Source of the DNA: Candidatus Eisenbacteria bacterium
Lineage (GTDB): Bacteria > Orphanbacterota > Orphanbacteria > Orphanbacterales > Orphanbacteraceae
Assembly: GCA_016867715.1 (NCBI GenBank)
Contig: VGIW01000005.1
Location: 17,231-81,230 of the forward strand
Reading direction: 5' to 3'
Length of the DNA stretch: 64,000 nucleotides
The first letter of the stretch is position 1, and every line of letters begins with the position of its first letter. The position numbers were made by a program, and so were the translations under genes. The notes under the pieces were generated by a model. It worked only from the letters and a program-made list of their open reading frames with translations. It was not told where the DNA came from and made no database searches. Below are positions 43,773 to 54,221 of the stretch, one piece after another.

Positions 43773-44051
43773 TCGGTCACCTCCTGGTTCCGCGACGAAG
43801 CCCGCCGGGTGCGGCGGGCCCGTCTTCTCCTTCTCGTCACAAGTATCCCACAATCGTCCGCCGTTCCCGGTTCCCCGGCTCGGAGCGAGTGTTGTGTCCC
43901 GTGGGTGACTTGGCCGTTTCCGGCGAGGCCTCGCGGTTCCTGGCGAGGCGCGACGACGACCGCGTATCCAAAGAGATACGCCGAGGAGGAGCAACGAAGC
44001 CAGGGGCCGCGAGGGTCGTCGAAAACGTCAAGGAATCCCCGGGACACGACA
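43773..44051. other. Intergenic region between ompH and bamA
   Basis: 279 bp without a credible gene. It contains GCCCGCCG/CGGCGGGC (43800-43819, loop 4) and GCGTATC/GATACGC (43962-43981, loop 6). I see no clear promoter for ompH; the hairpins may terminate or process the bamA transcript. Confidence 0.4.
43800..43819. terminator. GC hairpin in the ompH leader
   Basis: Perfect 8-bp stem (GCCCGCCG/CGGCGGGC) with a 4-nt loop, 28-47 nt upstream of the ompH start. No U-run follows it on the minus strand, so it is more an mRNA stabiliser or leaky terminator than a full one. Confidence 0.35.
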
Positions 44052-46355
44052 CTAATAGTCCGTTCCAATCTGGAAGTGAGGCTCCCACCGTCCCCCGCCC
44101 TCCCGATCGAGACCGTATCCGAAGTCGAACCCCATCTGGCCGAGCATCGGGATCTGGAAACGGATGCCGAAGCCGACGCCCCGCTTGAGCTCGTTCGGCC
44201 GGATCTCTCGGAAGCTGTTCCACGTGTTCCCCGCATCGAAGAAGAAGAGCCCGAAGATCTGCTCGACGACGGGAAACTTGTATTCCGCCGAAAGGGAGAG
44301 CATGGTCCGTCCCCCGAAATCGAAGTCGTTTCCCTCCGGGACGACGTCGCGGTCGTCGTAGCCTCGCAACCCCCAGATTCCCGTCCCGCCGAGCCGGTAG
44401 CGCTTGTAGATTGGAACCGTGGAAGCGTTCTCAAGACCGTCCACGACGCCGATGCGCGCGCGGAGCCCGAGGAAGAACTTCCAGAAGCTCGGGAAGTACC
44501 ACCGGTTCTCCAGCTCGTACAGCTGGTATTCGGTGCTTCCTTGGAGAGGACCGCCGGCCCATTCTCCCGCGAGGATCGCCACCGAACCCTGCGTCGGATG
44601 GTAGAGCCGATCGGTGGAGTTCCGCGTGAAAGTAAACCGGGTGCTCGAGATCGATTCCGTCCCCGCCGCGGCCCGCACCGCCGCGCTCGCGTTCGCCCGC
44701 GGCTCGATCTCGCGCTCTTCGAGGCGGTAGCGCGCGTCCATGCGCGAGTAGTCGAGCCACGGAAGTCTCCGCCCGAGGAGGACGCCTCCCCCCTTCCGTT
44801 TCTCGAAGTAGCTGTCCCAATTTCGGCGAACGCTCGCGATGTCGAAGCCGGCCGCGGTCGGCGTATCGAAGAGCCACGGCTCCGTGTACGAGAGCTCGAG
44901 CTGGTTGAAGTTGCCGAACTCCCACATGAGGTTCGCCCGCTCGCCCCCCCCGAAGAGGTTCACCTGTCCGAGCCGCACGAATCCTGTCGCGCCGTTCATC
45001 GAGCTGAACCCCGCGCCCATTTGCGCCTCGCCGGTCTGCCGCTCCACCACCTCGAAGCTGATGTCGATGAGGTCCGTTCCCTTGACAGGTCGATAATCGA
45101 ATCGCACATCGTCGAAGAACCCGAGCTGGAAGAGCTCCCGTTGGGAGCGCATGATCCGCGAGCGCTGGAAGAGGTCGCCCGGCGCGGCGACGAGCTCGCG
45201 CCGGATCGTCCGCTCCTTCGTCCTCTGGTTCCCGGTGATGTTCACCTTCCCGATCCGGGCCGGCTCTCCCTCGGTGATGCGGAAGACGAGGTCGACGACG
45301 TTCCCCTCGCGCACCGTTCTCTCGGGGACGATGTTCGCGAAGATGTACCCCTCCTCGGAGTAGACCGCATAGAGGTTCGAGAGGGTTTCGTCGTATTCAT
45401 CCCGATTGAACACACGGCCCTCGCGGAGCTTCACCGCGGCGGAGAGGACCGCGTCGCCGAAGCGCTCGTTCCCGTCGAAGGAGACCTCCCCCGCCGCGTA
45501 CTTCTCTCCCTCGGTGACGAAGATCCGGAGGATGAGATCGCGGGGAGTTTCTCCCGGCTCGACCTCCGTGCTGTCGACGCGCGCGTCGAGGAACCCGTTC
45601 CTTCCGTAGACCGCGCGGATCTTCTCCTTGTCCTCCTCGAAAACCTCCGGCTTGAACTCGCCGCTTCGAATCCACGAGTCCGGCTTGGTCTCCATCTTCT
45701 TGCGAAGCGCCTTCTCCTCGACCTCCTCGACGCCGACGAACTCGATCCTTTTGACACGAACCTTCTCTCCCTCGCGGATCTCGAGGAGCACATTCCGGTT
45801 CCCGAGGCTGTCCTCGCCGGCGAACTTCCACTCGACCTCCGCGTTCCGATAGCCCTTCTCCTTGTAGAGGTCGAGGATCCTCTTCTTCTCCCGCGAGAGG
45901 AGATGAGGTCCGACGACGAGGCTCTTCTTGAGCAGGGTCTCCGCAAAGAGATCCTTGTCCTTGATCTTCTGGTTTCCGCTTGCGGAGAACGAGCCGAGGA
46001 GCGGGTACTCGGCGACGCGCACGAAGAGGTCGACCGAATCCCCCGCGATCTCGCGCGTCACCTCGATTCGCTCGTACTGGTTCGTGGCGTAGAGATTGCG
46101 GATGCCTTCGGCGACAGCCCGCGGGTCGTAGCGGTCTCCCGGGCGAATCGCGAAGGTGCGGACCGCGGACGCCTCGCCGATCCGCGAGCCCCCGCGGATT
46201 TCTACGGAGCGAACCGACTCGGCGCCGCGCGCCGTTTGGGGAAGGAGCGAGAAGGAGAGGAAAGAGAAAAGAGAGAGAAGGAACAAAGGCGCGGCGGCCC
46301 TTCCCGCTCTTCTTCGAACGAGGACGGCTCCTCGGAGCCCTTCTTTCGAGACCAT
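44052..46355 (-). CDS. bamA: Outer-membrane protein assembly factor BamA
   Basis: Omp85-family insertase of 767 residues. A signal peptide (FLLSLFSFLSFSLLPQTARGA, cleavage near residue 45) is followed by five POTRA domains up to about residue 420 (repeated patterns of the kind GNQKIKDKDLF, VKRIEFVGVEEVEEKALRKKM, FDGNERFGDAVLSAAVKLREG, GNQRTKERTIRRELVAAPGDLF), then a 16-strand barrel with LRGYDD (the VRGF/Y loop motif). The C-terminal residue is Tyr (QIGTDY) rather than Phe. Between clpC and ompH. Confidence 0.95.
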   Translation of the reverse strand: MVSKEGLRGAVLVRRRAGRAAAPLFLLSLFSFLSFSLLPQTARGAESVRSVEIRGGSRIGEASAVRTFAIRPGDRYDPRAVAEGIRNLYATNQYERIEVTREIAGDSVDLFVRVAEYPLLGSFSASGNQKIKDKDLFAETLLKKSLVVGPHLLSREKKRILDLYKEKGYRNAEVEWKFAGEDSLGNRNVLLEIREGEKVRVKRIEFVGVEEVEEKALRKKMETKPDSWIRSGEFKPEVFEEDKEKIRAVYGRNGFLDARVDSTEVEPGETPRDLILRIFVTEGEKYAAGEVSFDGNERFGDAVLSAAVKLREGRVFNRDEYDETLSNLYAVYSEEGYIFANIVPERTVREGNVVDLVFRITEGEPARIGKVNITGNQRTKERTIRRELVAAPGDLFQRSRIMRSQRELFQLGFFDDVRFDYRPVKGTDLIDISFEVVERQTGEAQMGAGFSSMNGATGFVRLGQVNLFGGGERANLMWEFGNFNQLELSYTEPWLFDTPTAAGFDIASVRRNWDSYFEKRKGGGVLLGRRLPWLDYSRMDARYRLEEREIEPRANASAAVRAAAGTESISSTRFTFTRNSTDRLYHPTQGSVAILAGEWAGGPLQGSTEYQLYELENRWYFPSFWKFFLGLRARIGVVDGLENASTVPIYKRYRLGGTGIWGLRGYDDRDVVPEGNDFDFGGRTMLSLSAEYKFPVVEQIFGLFFFDAGNTWNSFREIRPNELKRGVGFGIRFQIPMLGQMGFDFGYGLDREGGGRWEPHFQIGTDY

Positions 46356-46418
46356 CAGCCTTCCCGATCAGGGGTGCCTAGACGAGGCGGGAGGCTCGGA
46401 GAGGAGCATCCCCCCCGC

Positions 46419-48908
<2,490 letters not shown>

Positions 48909-48922
48909 GTCTTCAGTCCTCT

Positions 48923-48938
48923 AGCGGGACTTCCCGCT
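48923..48938. promoter_or_regulatory. Palindrome in the clpC leader
   Basis: AGCGGGA/TCCCGCT with a 2-nt gap, between the clpC promoter and its ribosome-binding site. It resembles neither CIRCE nor the CtsR heptad repeat. It may be an operator for another repressor or an mRNA hairpin. Confidence 0.4.
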
Positions 48939-48973
48939 CGTTCCTCGGCCCCCGATCCCGCGTCTTCTTCCCC

Positions 48974-49002
48974 TATATACTACCGGCCCTCGCGCACGGC
49001 AA
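48974..49002 (-). promoter_or_regulatory. Sigma70-like promoter of clpC
   Basis: On the minus strand TTGCCG (49002-48997), a 17-nt spacer and TATATA (48979-48974), in the 165-bp gap between mcsB and clpC. The predicted leader is about 60 nt. This would let clpC be expressed apart from mcsAB. Confidence 0.6.
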
Positions 49003-49073
49003 CCGCCGCGCGGGCCGCAGGTCGCGATGCCCACGTCGTTTTCGCGAACAGGGTCGTCGCCGACAACCCTCTA

Positions 49074-50165
49074 CTATAGATCGGCGTTCGGGGGTGTTTG
49101 CGCAAGCCCCCCGTCCCGTTCCCGCGCGAGGAGCCCCCGGACGAGGGCGGCGCGCTGATAGTCCCGCTCCACCTGGTCCAGCTTCTCCCCCGCCCGCTTC
49201 TGGAGGTGCGCGGGGAGCGTCTCGATCATCAAGCGGTTCAAAACGCCGAGATCGATCGAATCGAGGAGACCCGCGGTCCGCCCGAAACGGACGGCGGAGA
49301 CGAGGCTCATCACCTCCTGCGATGAGATCACGCGGCAATGCGCGAGCAGGCCGACCGAACGGAAGACCTTGTCCTCGACCTGCACGCGGGCGCTTCGGAG
49401 AAGCACCTCGGATGCGCTCTTCTCGTGATCGAGGATCTGGCGCGTCACGCGGTCGAGGCTCTCGATGATGTCCGGCTCGCTCTGGCCGAGCGTCGTCTGG
49501 TTCGAGATCTGAAAGAAGTTCCCCATCACCTCGCTCCCCTCGCCGAACATCCCGCGCACCGCGAGACCGACCTGCGCGATCCCGCGGAGAACCTTGGCGA
49601 TCTGTTTGGTGAGGACGAGCCCCGGAAGGTGGATGAGGACGGAGACGCGTAGGCCCGTGCCAACGTTCGTCGGGCACGCGGTGAGGTAGCCCCATTCCTT
49701 CGAGAACGCGAAGTCGAGCTGCGAGTCGAGCTCGTCGTCGATTCGGTCGGCTCGTCTCCAGGCCTGCAAGAGGTCGAGACCGGAGTGGATCGACTGGACG
49801 CGCAGGTGGTCCTCCTCGCTGATCATGACGCTCGCGCGTTCGTCCGCGCCGATCGCCACCCCGCGCGGCCCGTTCCCGTTCGCGAGGTCGGGCGAGATCA
49901 GATGGCGCTCGACGAGATACTGGCGGTCGAGCGAGGAGGTCCGGTCGACGCGCACGACCCGCGCATCGGCAAGCGACGTGGAGCGTGCGATCGCCTCGCG
50001 CGCGGTCTCGAAGACCTGTGCGCGCTCGTCCGGGTTCGCGCGTTGCGAGAACGGATGGCCGGCGAGGTTTCGCGCGAGACGGACGCGGCTGGAGAGAACG
50101 ATCGCCGCCTCGGGTCCGCCGCCGCCGAGCCACGACGGATCTCCGAGGAGCGGGAGGTTACTCAT
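49074..50165 (-). CDS. mcsB: McsB protein-arginine kinase
   Basis: Phosphagen-kinase-fold enzyme of 363 residues that phosphorylates arginines on damaged proteins to mark them for ClpC-ClpP. It has VLSSRVRLARNLAGHPF, CPTNVGTGLRVSVLIHLPGL, RGMFGEGSEVMGNFFQISNQTTLGQSEPDII and the C-terminal allosteric motif RDYQRA (R334, D335, R338). The usual NEEDH loop reads SEEDH (S116-H120). ATG at 50165 lies 8 bp inside mcsA. Its partner McsA is immediately upstream and ClpC downstream; no ctsR gene is seen. Confidence 0.94.
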   Translation of the reverse strand: MSNLPLLGDPSWLGGGGPEAAIVLSSRVRLARNLAGHPFSQRANPDERAQVFETAREAIARSTSLADARVVRVDRTSSLDRQYLVERHLISPDLANGNGPRGVAIGADERASVMISEEDHLRVQSIHSGLDLLQAWRRADRIDDELDSQLDFAFSKEWGYLTACPTNVGTGLRVSVLIHLPGLVLTKQIAKVLRGIAQVGLAVRGMFGEGSEVMGNFFQISNQTTLGQSEPDIIESLDRVTRQILDHEKSASEVLLRSARVQVEDKVFRSVGLLAHCRVISSQEVMSLVSAVRFGRTAGLLDSIDLGVLNRLMIETLPAHLQKRAGEKLDQVERDYQRAALVRGLLARERDGGLAQTPPNADL

Positions 50166-50661
50166 CGCTCTCCTCCAGCTTGCGGATCTCGTCCCGGAGG
50201 CGCGCCGCCTCCTCGAACTCCTCGAGCCGGACGCAGCGGTCGAGCCTTTCCTTTAGGGCGCGCATCTCCCTCGCCTTTCGATGCTTCTCCCCCGATTCGC
50301 CCGGGTTCTTCCCCGCGTGCCGATCGCTCCTGTGGATTCTCCGGAGAAGAGGGACAAGGGGAACTCGAAACGTCTCGTAGCAGTCGGAGCATCCGAGGCG
50401 CCCGGAGGACTTGAAGTCGATGTAGGTCATGCCGCACAAGGGGCACGCGGCCGGGCCGGAGTCCTCTCCGGCGCCTCCGACATTCTCATCCGCCATGCTT
50501 CCGAGGAGGTTCGGAACCGAGAACTCCTCCTTGGGCGAGGAGGCGATAATCCCCTTATCCTCGGCGCACTCCGCGCAGAGATGAACCTCCTTCACCTGGT
50601 CGTCCGAGATTTCCTTGTAGTGGACCGTCGCGTCCCGCTTGCCGCAGTGTTGACATTTCAT
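50158..50661 (-). CDS. mcsA: McsA, activator of the McsB kinase
   Basis: A 167-residue zinc-binding adaptor. Four CxxC pairs (C3/C6, C29/C32, C73/C76, C91/C94) form the two zinc modules, and a C-terminal UVR coiled coil (ERLDRCVRLEEFEEAARLRDEIRKLEES) follows; this is the full McsA layout. ATG at 50661 overlaps the lolD stop (ATGA). Confidence 0.95.
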   Translation of the reverse strand: MKCQHCGKRDATVHYKEISDDQVKEVHLCAECAEDKGIIASSPKEEFSVPNLLGSMADENVGGAGEDSGPAACPLCGMTYIDFKSSGRLGCSDCYETFRVPLVPLLRRIHRSDRHAGKNPGESGEKHRKAREMRALKERLDRCVRLEEFEEAARLRDEIRKLEESDE

Positions 50662-51392
50662 TGTGGAATGGTCTCCCGCCGTTCGGACCTCCGGCCGGCC
50701 TCGGACACGCGGCCGTCGTGGAGGCGGAGCTTTCGGTCCGCGCGGTCCGCGAGGGACTCGTCGTGCGTGACGAGGACGAACGCCTGGCCGTGCTCGTCGC
50801 GCAGCGCCCAGAGAAGCCGGTGGAGATCCTCGCTCGTGGTCTCGTCCAGATTGCCCGAGGGCTCGTCGGCAAGAACGATATCCGGCCTCGCCACGAGCGC
50901 CCGCGCCACCGCCACACGCTGCTGCTCGCCTCCCGAGAGATCGGCCGGGAGGTGGTGGAGGCGCGCGGAGAGACTAACCGCGTCCAGAATCTCCCGCGCT
51001 CGCGTTCTCGCCTCGGCCGGTCTTCCCCCCGCGATCAGAAGGGGGAGCATCACGTTCTCCTCGGCGGTGAACTCCCCGAGCAGATGGTGAAATTGAAAGA
51101 CGAACCCTACCCGCCGGTTCCGGAGGCGCGAGAGGTCGCCGTCCTTGAGACGGAAAACATCCTCTCCCCCGATACGGACGAGCCCGGACGTCGGGCGGAG
51201 GAGCGCCCCGCAGATGTGAAGGAGCGTGCTCTTCCCGGCCCCCGAGGCTCCGACGATCGAGACGATCTCTCCTCTCGCGACGGCGAGATCGACCCCCCGG
51301 AGAACGTGAAGCTCCTCCGCGCCCGAGGGGAAGATCTTTCGAAGCCCCTCGGCCCGGAGAACGATCTCGTTTCGCGCGTTCGCATCCATCAT
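50658..51392 (-). CDS. lolD: LolD-like lipoprotein-release ABC ATPase
   Basis: A 244-residue ATPase with Walker A GASGAGKST, FVFQFHHLLGEFTAEENVMLPL (LolD/MacB-type Q-loop region), signature LSGGEQQRVAVARAL, Walker B DIVLADEPSGNLD and H-loop VLVTHDESLADRADR. With the FtsX-like membrane protein encoded just upstream it would extract lipoproteins from the inner membrane for transport to the outer membrane. Start at ATG 51392, overlapping the lolC/E stop. Confidence 0.92.
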   Translation of the reverse strand: MMDANARNEIVLRAEGLRKIFPSGAEELHVLRGVDLAVARGEIVSIVGASGAGKSTLLHICGALLRPTSGLVRIGGEDVFRLKDGDLSRLRNRRVGFVFQFHHLLGEFTAEENVMLPLLIAGGRPAEARTRAREILDAVSLSARLHHLPADLSGGEQQRVAVARALVARPDIVLADEPSGNLDETTSEDLHRLLWALRDEHGQAFVLVTHDESLADRADRKLRLHDGRVSEAGRRSERRETIPQ

Positions 51393-52621
51393 TCGTACCG
51401 GATCGCATGGACCGGCTCGAGACGGGACGCCTTCCACGCGGGGTAGAGGGTCGCGGTGAGGCAGATCGCCATCGAGGCGGCCGCGACACGGATGAAGTCG
51501 AGCGCTTCCATCCGCACCGGAAGCGAATCGATGAAGTAGATGTCCCCCGGCAGCGGGATGAACTTGTAGCGGTCGAGGAGCCAGCAGAGGACCGAGCCGC
51601 CTGCGAGTCCGAGGAGCGTTCCGATCGCGCCGATCACGGCCCCCTCGAGTACGAAGATGAAGAGCACCGCGCGCAAGGGAGCGCCGAGCGTCTTCAGCAC
51701 GCCGATCTCCCGCGTCTTCTCCATCACGACCATGATGAGCGTGCTCGTGATGTTGAACGCGGCCACGAGGATCACGAGCGCGAGGATCACGAACATGACC
51801 CTCTTTTCGGTGCTCATCCAGGAGAAGAGAGTCCGGTTCAGATCGATCCAGTTGTTCGTGCGGAACGGGGGATGCCCCACGCGGGCGAGGAGCCGGCCCG
51901 CGATCGCGGGCGCGCGATACGGATCGTCGACGCGGACGGAGATCCCCGTCACCGCTTTCCCCATGCCGAGGAGATCCTGCGCCGCCTCGAGCGGAACGAG
52001 GACGAGCGAGGAGTTGTATTCGTACATGCCCGCGTCGAACGTCCCCGCCACGCGGAAGCGCCGCATCTTCGGAACCGAACCGAAGGGGGTGACCGCCGTG
52101 TTCTCGAACGAGGCGAGCACGATCGTCTCTCCGGAGAGGGTTCCGAGGTTGAGGGCGAGCTCCGTTCCGATGAGCGCGGGGGGCGGTCCGGTCCCGTCCC
52201 ACTCGAGGCTCGCGCCGCGCGGGGTCGTGCGGGCGAGGAGATCCGAGACGCCCATCTCCCGCTTCGGGTCGATTCCCTTGAGGACGACGCCGTCCATCTC
52301 GTCCTCGACGCGGATCATCGCCTTCGTGTACACGAAGGGAGAGAGGGCGGCGACGCCGTCGGTCGTCCGAACCCGCTCCTCCAGATCCTCGTCCGTCTCG
52401 AACGGCTCGTTCCCGTAGCGGAGGAGGATCACGTGCGCGTTCGTCCCCATGATCCGCGATTTCACCTCTTGCTCGAAGCCGTTCATCACCGCGAGCACGA
52501 CGAGAAGCGCGGTGACGCCGACGAACACCCCGAGAACCGAGATGAGGCTGATGACCGGGATGAAGCCGAACCGCTTCTGCGAGTGCAGATGGCGGCTCGC
52601 GATGAAGAGCGTGTAGCGCAT
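51389..52621 (-). CDS. LolC/LolE-family lipoprotein-releasing permease
   Basis: A 410-residue permease with TM1 near residues 22-45 (ISLISVLGVFVGVTALLVVLAVMNGFE, the LolC/E hallmark), a large periplasmic MacB-type domain (about 50-255), and three C-terminal TMs in an FtsX domain (FNITSTLIMVVMEKTREIGVLKTLGAP). Only one such gene is here, so it may act as a homodimer, as LolF-type proteins do. ATG at 52621, 3 nt after lysS. Confidence 0.92.
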   Translation of the reverse strand: MRYTLFIASRHLHSQKRFGFIPVISLISVLGVFVGVTALLVVLAVMNGFEQEVKSRIMGTNAHVILLRYGNEPFETDEDLEERVRTTDGVAALSPFVYTKAMIRVEDEMDGVVLKGIDPKREMGVSDLLARTTPRGASLEWDGTGPPPALIGTELALNLGTLSGETIVLASFENTAVTPFGSVPKMRRFRVAGTFDAGMYEYNSSLVLVPLEAAQDLLGMGKAVTGISVRVDDPYRAPAIAGRLLARVGHPPFRTNNWIDLNRTLFSWMSTEKRVMFVILALVILVAAFNITSTLIMVVMEKTREIGVLKTLGAPLRAVLFIFVLEGAVIGAIGTLLGLAGGSVLCWLLDRYKFIPLPGDIYFIDSLPVRMEALDFIRVAAASMAICLTATLYPAWKASRLEPVHAIRYE

Positions 52622-52624
52622 GGC

Positions 52625-54094
52625 TCACTCGCCCCCTTCGGGGCGGAGCTGCGGGAAGAAGAGGACGTCGCGGATCGAGGGCTGATCGGCGAAGATCATC
52701 GACAGGCGGTCGATGCCGACGCCCATCCCTCCGGTCGGCGGCATCCCGTACTCGAGGGCGCGGAGAAAATCCTCGTCGACCTGCTGCGCCTCCTCGCGTT
52801 CCTTTCCGCGGAGAAGCCGCTGCGACTCGAAGCGGGCCCTCTGCTCGATCGGATCGTTCAGCTCGGAGAACGCGTTCCCGATCTCCATTCCGAAGAGATA
52901 CGGCTCGAACCGCTCGACGATCCCGGGCCGGTCGTGCCGTTCCTTGGCGAGAGGCGAGATCTCCTTCGGGAAGTCGACGACGAAGGTCGGCGCCTCAATT
53001 CCCGGCTCGATCCACGCGGCGAAGAGCGCGTCGAGAAGCGCTCCGCGCGAAGCATCCGCGGGAGCCTCTCCCCCGCTCTCCCGAACGGCGGCGCGAAGCT
53101 CCTCCTCGCCGGCCCGAAGGACGTCCTTCCCGAGCCTCTCGGAGAGCGAATCGACGAAGGAGACCGTCTTCCAGGGACGGGAGAGGTCGGCATTCTTCCC
53201 GCCGAAGGAGACCGCCGTTCCGCCGAGCGTCTCGAGAGCGATCGACCGGAGCATATCCTCGAGAAGCCGCATCATGTCGCGGAAGTCGGCGTACGCTTCG
53301 TACAGCTCGAGCTGGGTGAACTCCGGGTTGTGCGTCCGGTCGATCCCCTCGTTCCGGAAGTCCTTCCCGATCTCGTACACCTTTTCGAGACCGCCGATGA
53401 TGAGGCGCTTGAGGTAGAGCTCATCCGCGATCCGGAGATAGAGTTTTAGGTTCAAAGCGTTGTGATGCGTGACGAAAGGCCGCGCCGACGCCCCTCCGTA
53501 AAGCGGCTGAAGGATCGGCGTCTCCACCTCGAGAAAACCCCGCGCGTCGAGAAAAGAGCGGACCGAGCGGACGACCGCCGCGCGCGTCCGAAACGCCCGT
53601 TGCACGTCCGGGTTCACGATGAGGTCGAGGTAGCGCTGGCGGTAGCGGGTCTCCTTGTTCGTGAGCCCGTGCCACTTCTCCGGAAGAGGCCGAAGCGACT
53701 TCGCGAGCACCTCGAACGAGCGGACCTCGATTGAGATCTCGCCGCTCTTCGTGCGGAAGAGGACGCCCCGCGCGCCGAGGAGATCTCCGGCCTCGATCTG
53801 CTTCCAGGCTTCGTACGCCGCTTCGCCGAGAATGTCCGCGCGGAAGTAGAGCTGCACGTCTCCGCTCCGGTCACGGAGGTGGGCGAACGAGGCCTTCCCC
53901 ATCCGCCGAATCGTGAGGATCCGGCCCGCCACGGCGACCAGGGTCTTCTCCCTCTCCAGCTCGTCGAAACGCTCCGTGATCTCCGCGGCGAGGCGATCTC
54001 TCTCGAAGCGGGTCGGGTAGGGCCGAATGCCGCTCTCCTCGAGCCGGCGCCGCTTCTCGAGCCGCACCTGAAAAAGCGCTTTCTCTTCGGTCAC
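52625..54094 (-). CDS. lysS: Lysyl-tRNA synthetase, class II
   Basis: A 489-residue enzyme: an N-terminal OB-fold anticodon domain (VAVAGRILTIRRMGKASFAHLRDRSGDVQLYF), then motif 1 (FLEVETPILQPLYGGASARPF), motif 2 (YEIGKDFRNEGIDRTHNPEFTQLELYEAYADF) and motif 3 (GGMGVGIDRLSMIF). GTG at 54094 has AAGGAG 6 nt upstream and lies about 40 nt downstream of the predicted transcription start; the longer frame to 54157 would begin inside the promoter spacer. Heads the lysS-lolC/E-lolD-mcsA-mcsB run. Confidence 0.96.
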   Translation of the reverse strand: MTEEKALFQVRLEKRRRLEESGIRPYPTRFERDRLAAEITERFDELEREKTLVAVAGRILTIRRMGKASFAHLRDRSGDVQLYFRADILGEAAYEAWKQIEAGDLLGARGVLFRTKSGEISIEVRSFEVLAKSLRPLPEKWHGLTNKETRYRQRYLDLIVNPDVQRAFRTRAAVVRSVRSFLDARGFLEVETPILQPLYGGASARPFVTHHNALNLKLYLRIADELYLKRLIIGGLEKVYEIGKDFRNEGIDRTHNPEFTQLELYEAYADFRDMMRLLEDMLRSIALETLGGTAVSFGGKNADLSRPWKTVSFVDSLSERLGKDVLRAGEEELRAAVRESGGEAPADASRGALLDALFAAWIEPGIEAPTFVVDFPKEISPLAKERHDRPGIVERFEPYLFGMEIGNAFSELNDPIEQRARFESQRLLRGKEREEAQQVDEDFLRALEYGMPPTGGMGVGIDRLSMIFADQPSIRDVLFFPQLRPEGGE

Positions 54095-54141
54095 GCGGAA
54101 CTCCTTCGGTTCGTCCTTCGGGCGCGGGCCGGAACGGACCC

Positions 54142-54170
54142 AATATAAGCGCCTCACGGCCTTCCGTCAA
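54142..54170 (-). promoter_or_regulatory. Sigma70-like promoter of lysS
   Basis: On the minus strand TTGACG (54170-54165), a 17-nt spacer and TATATT (54147-54142). The -35 box lies in the loop of a palindrome with arms CGGCCTT/AAGGCCG (54157-54179), which could serve as an operator or as the prfB terminator. Confidence 0.75.
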
Positions 54171-54179
54171 GAAAGGCCG
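54157..54179. promoter_or_regulatory. Palindrome over the lysS -35 box
   Basis: Seven-base arms CGGCCTT/AAGGCCG with a 9-nt loop that contains the -35 hexamer TTGACG. It is a possible repressor site or the terminator hairpin of prfB, whose stop is 43 nt upstream. Confidence 0.4.
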
Positions 54180-54221
54180 CGCGTTGAACCCGTGTTTTTC
54201 CAACGACTTTCGCCGAACGCT

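Noticed and set aside
48909..49073. CtsR box or CIRCE upstream of clpC
   Set aside because: Neither the AGGTCAAA-type heptad repeat nor TTAGCACTC-N9-GAGTGCTAA is present; only an unrelated palindrome is seen.
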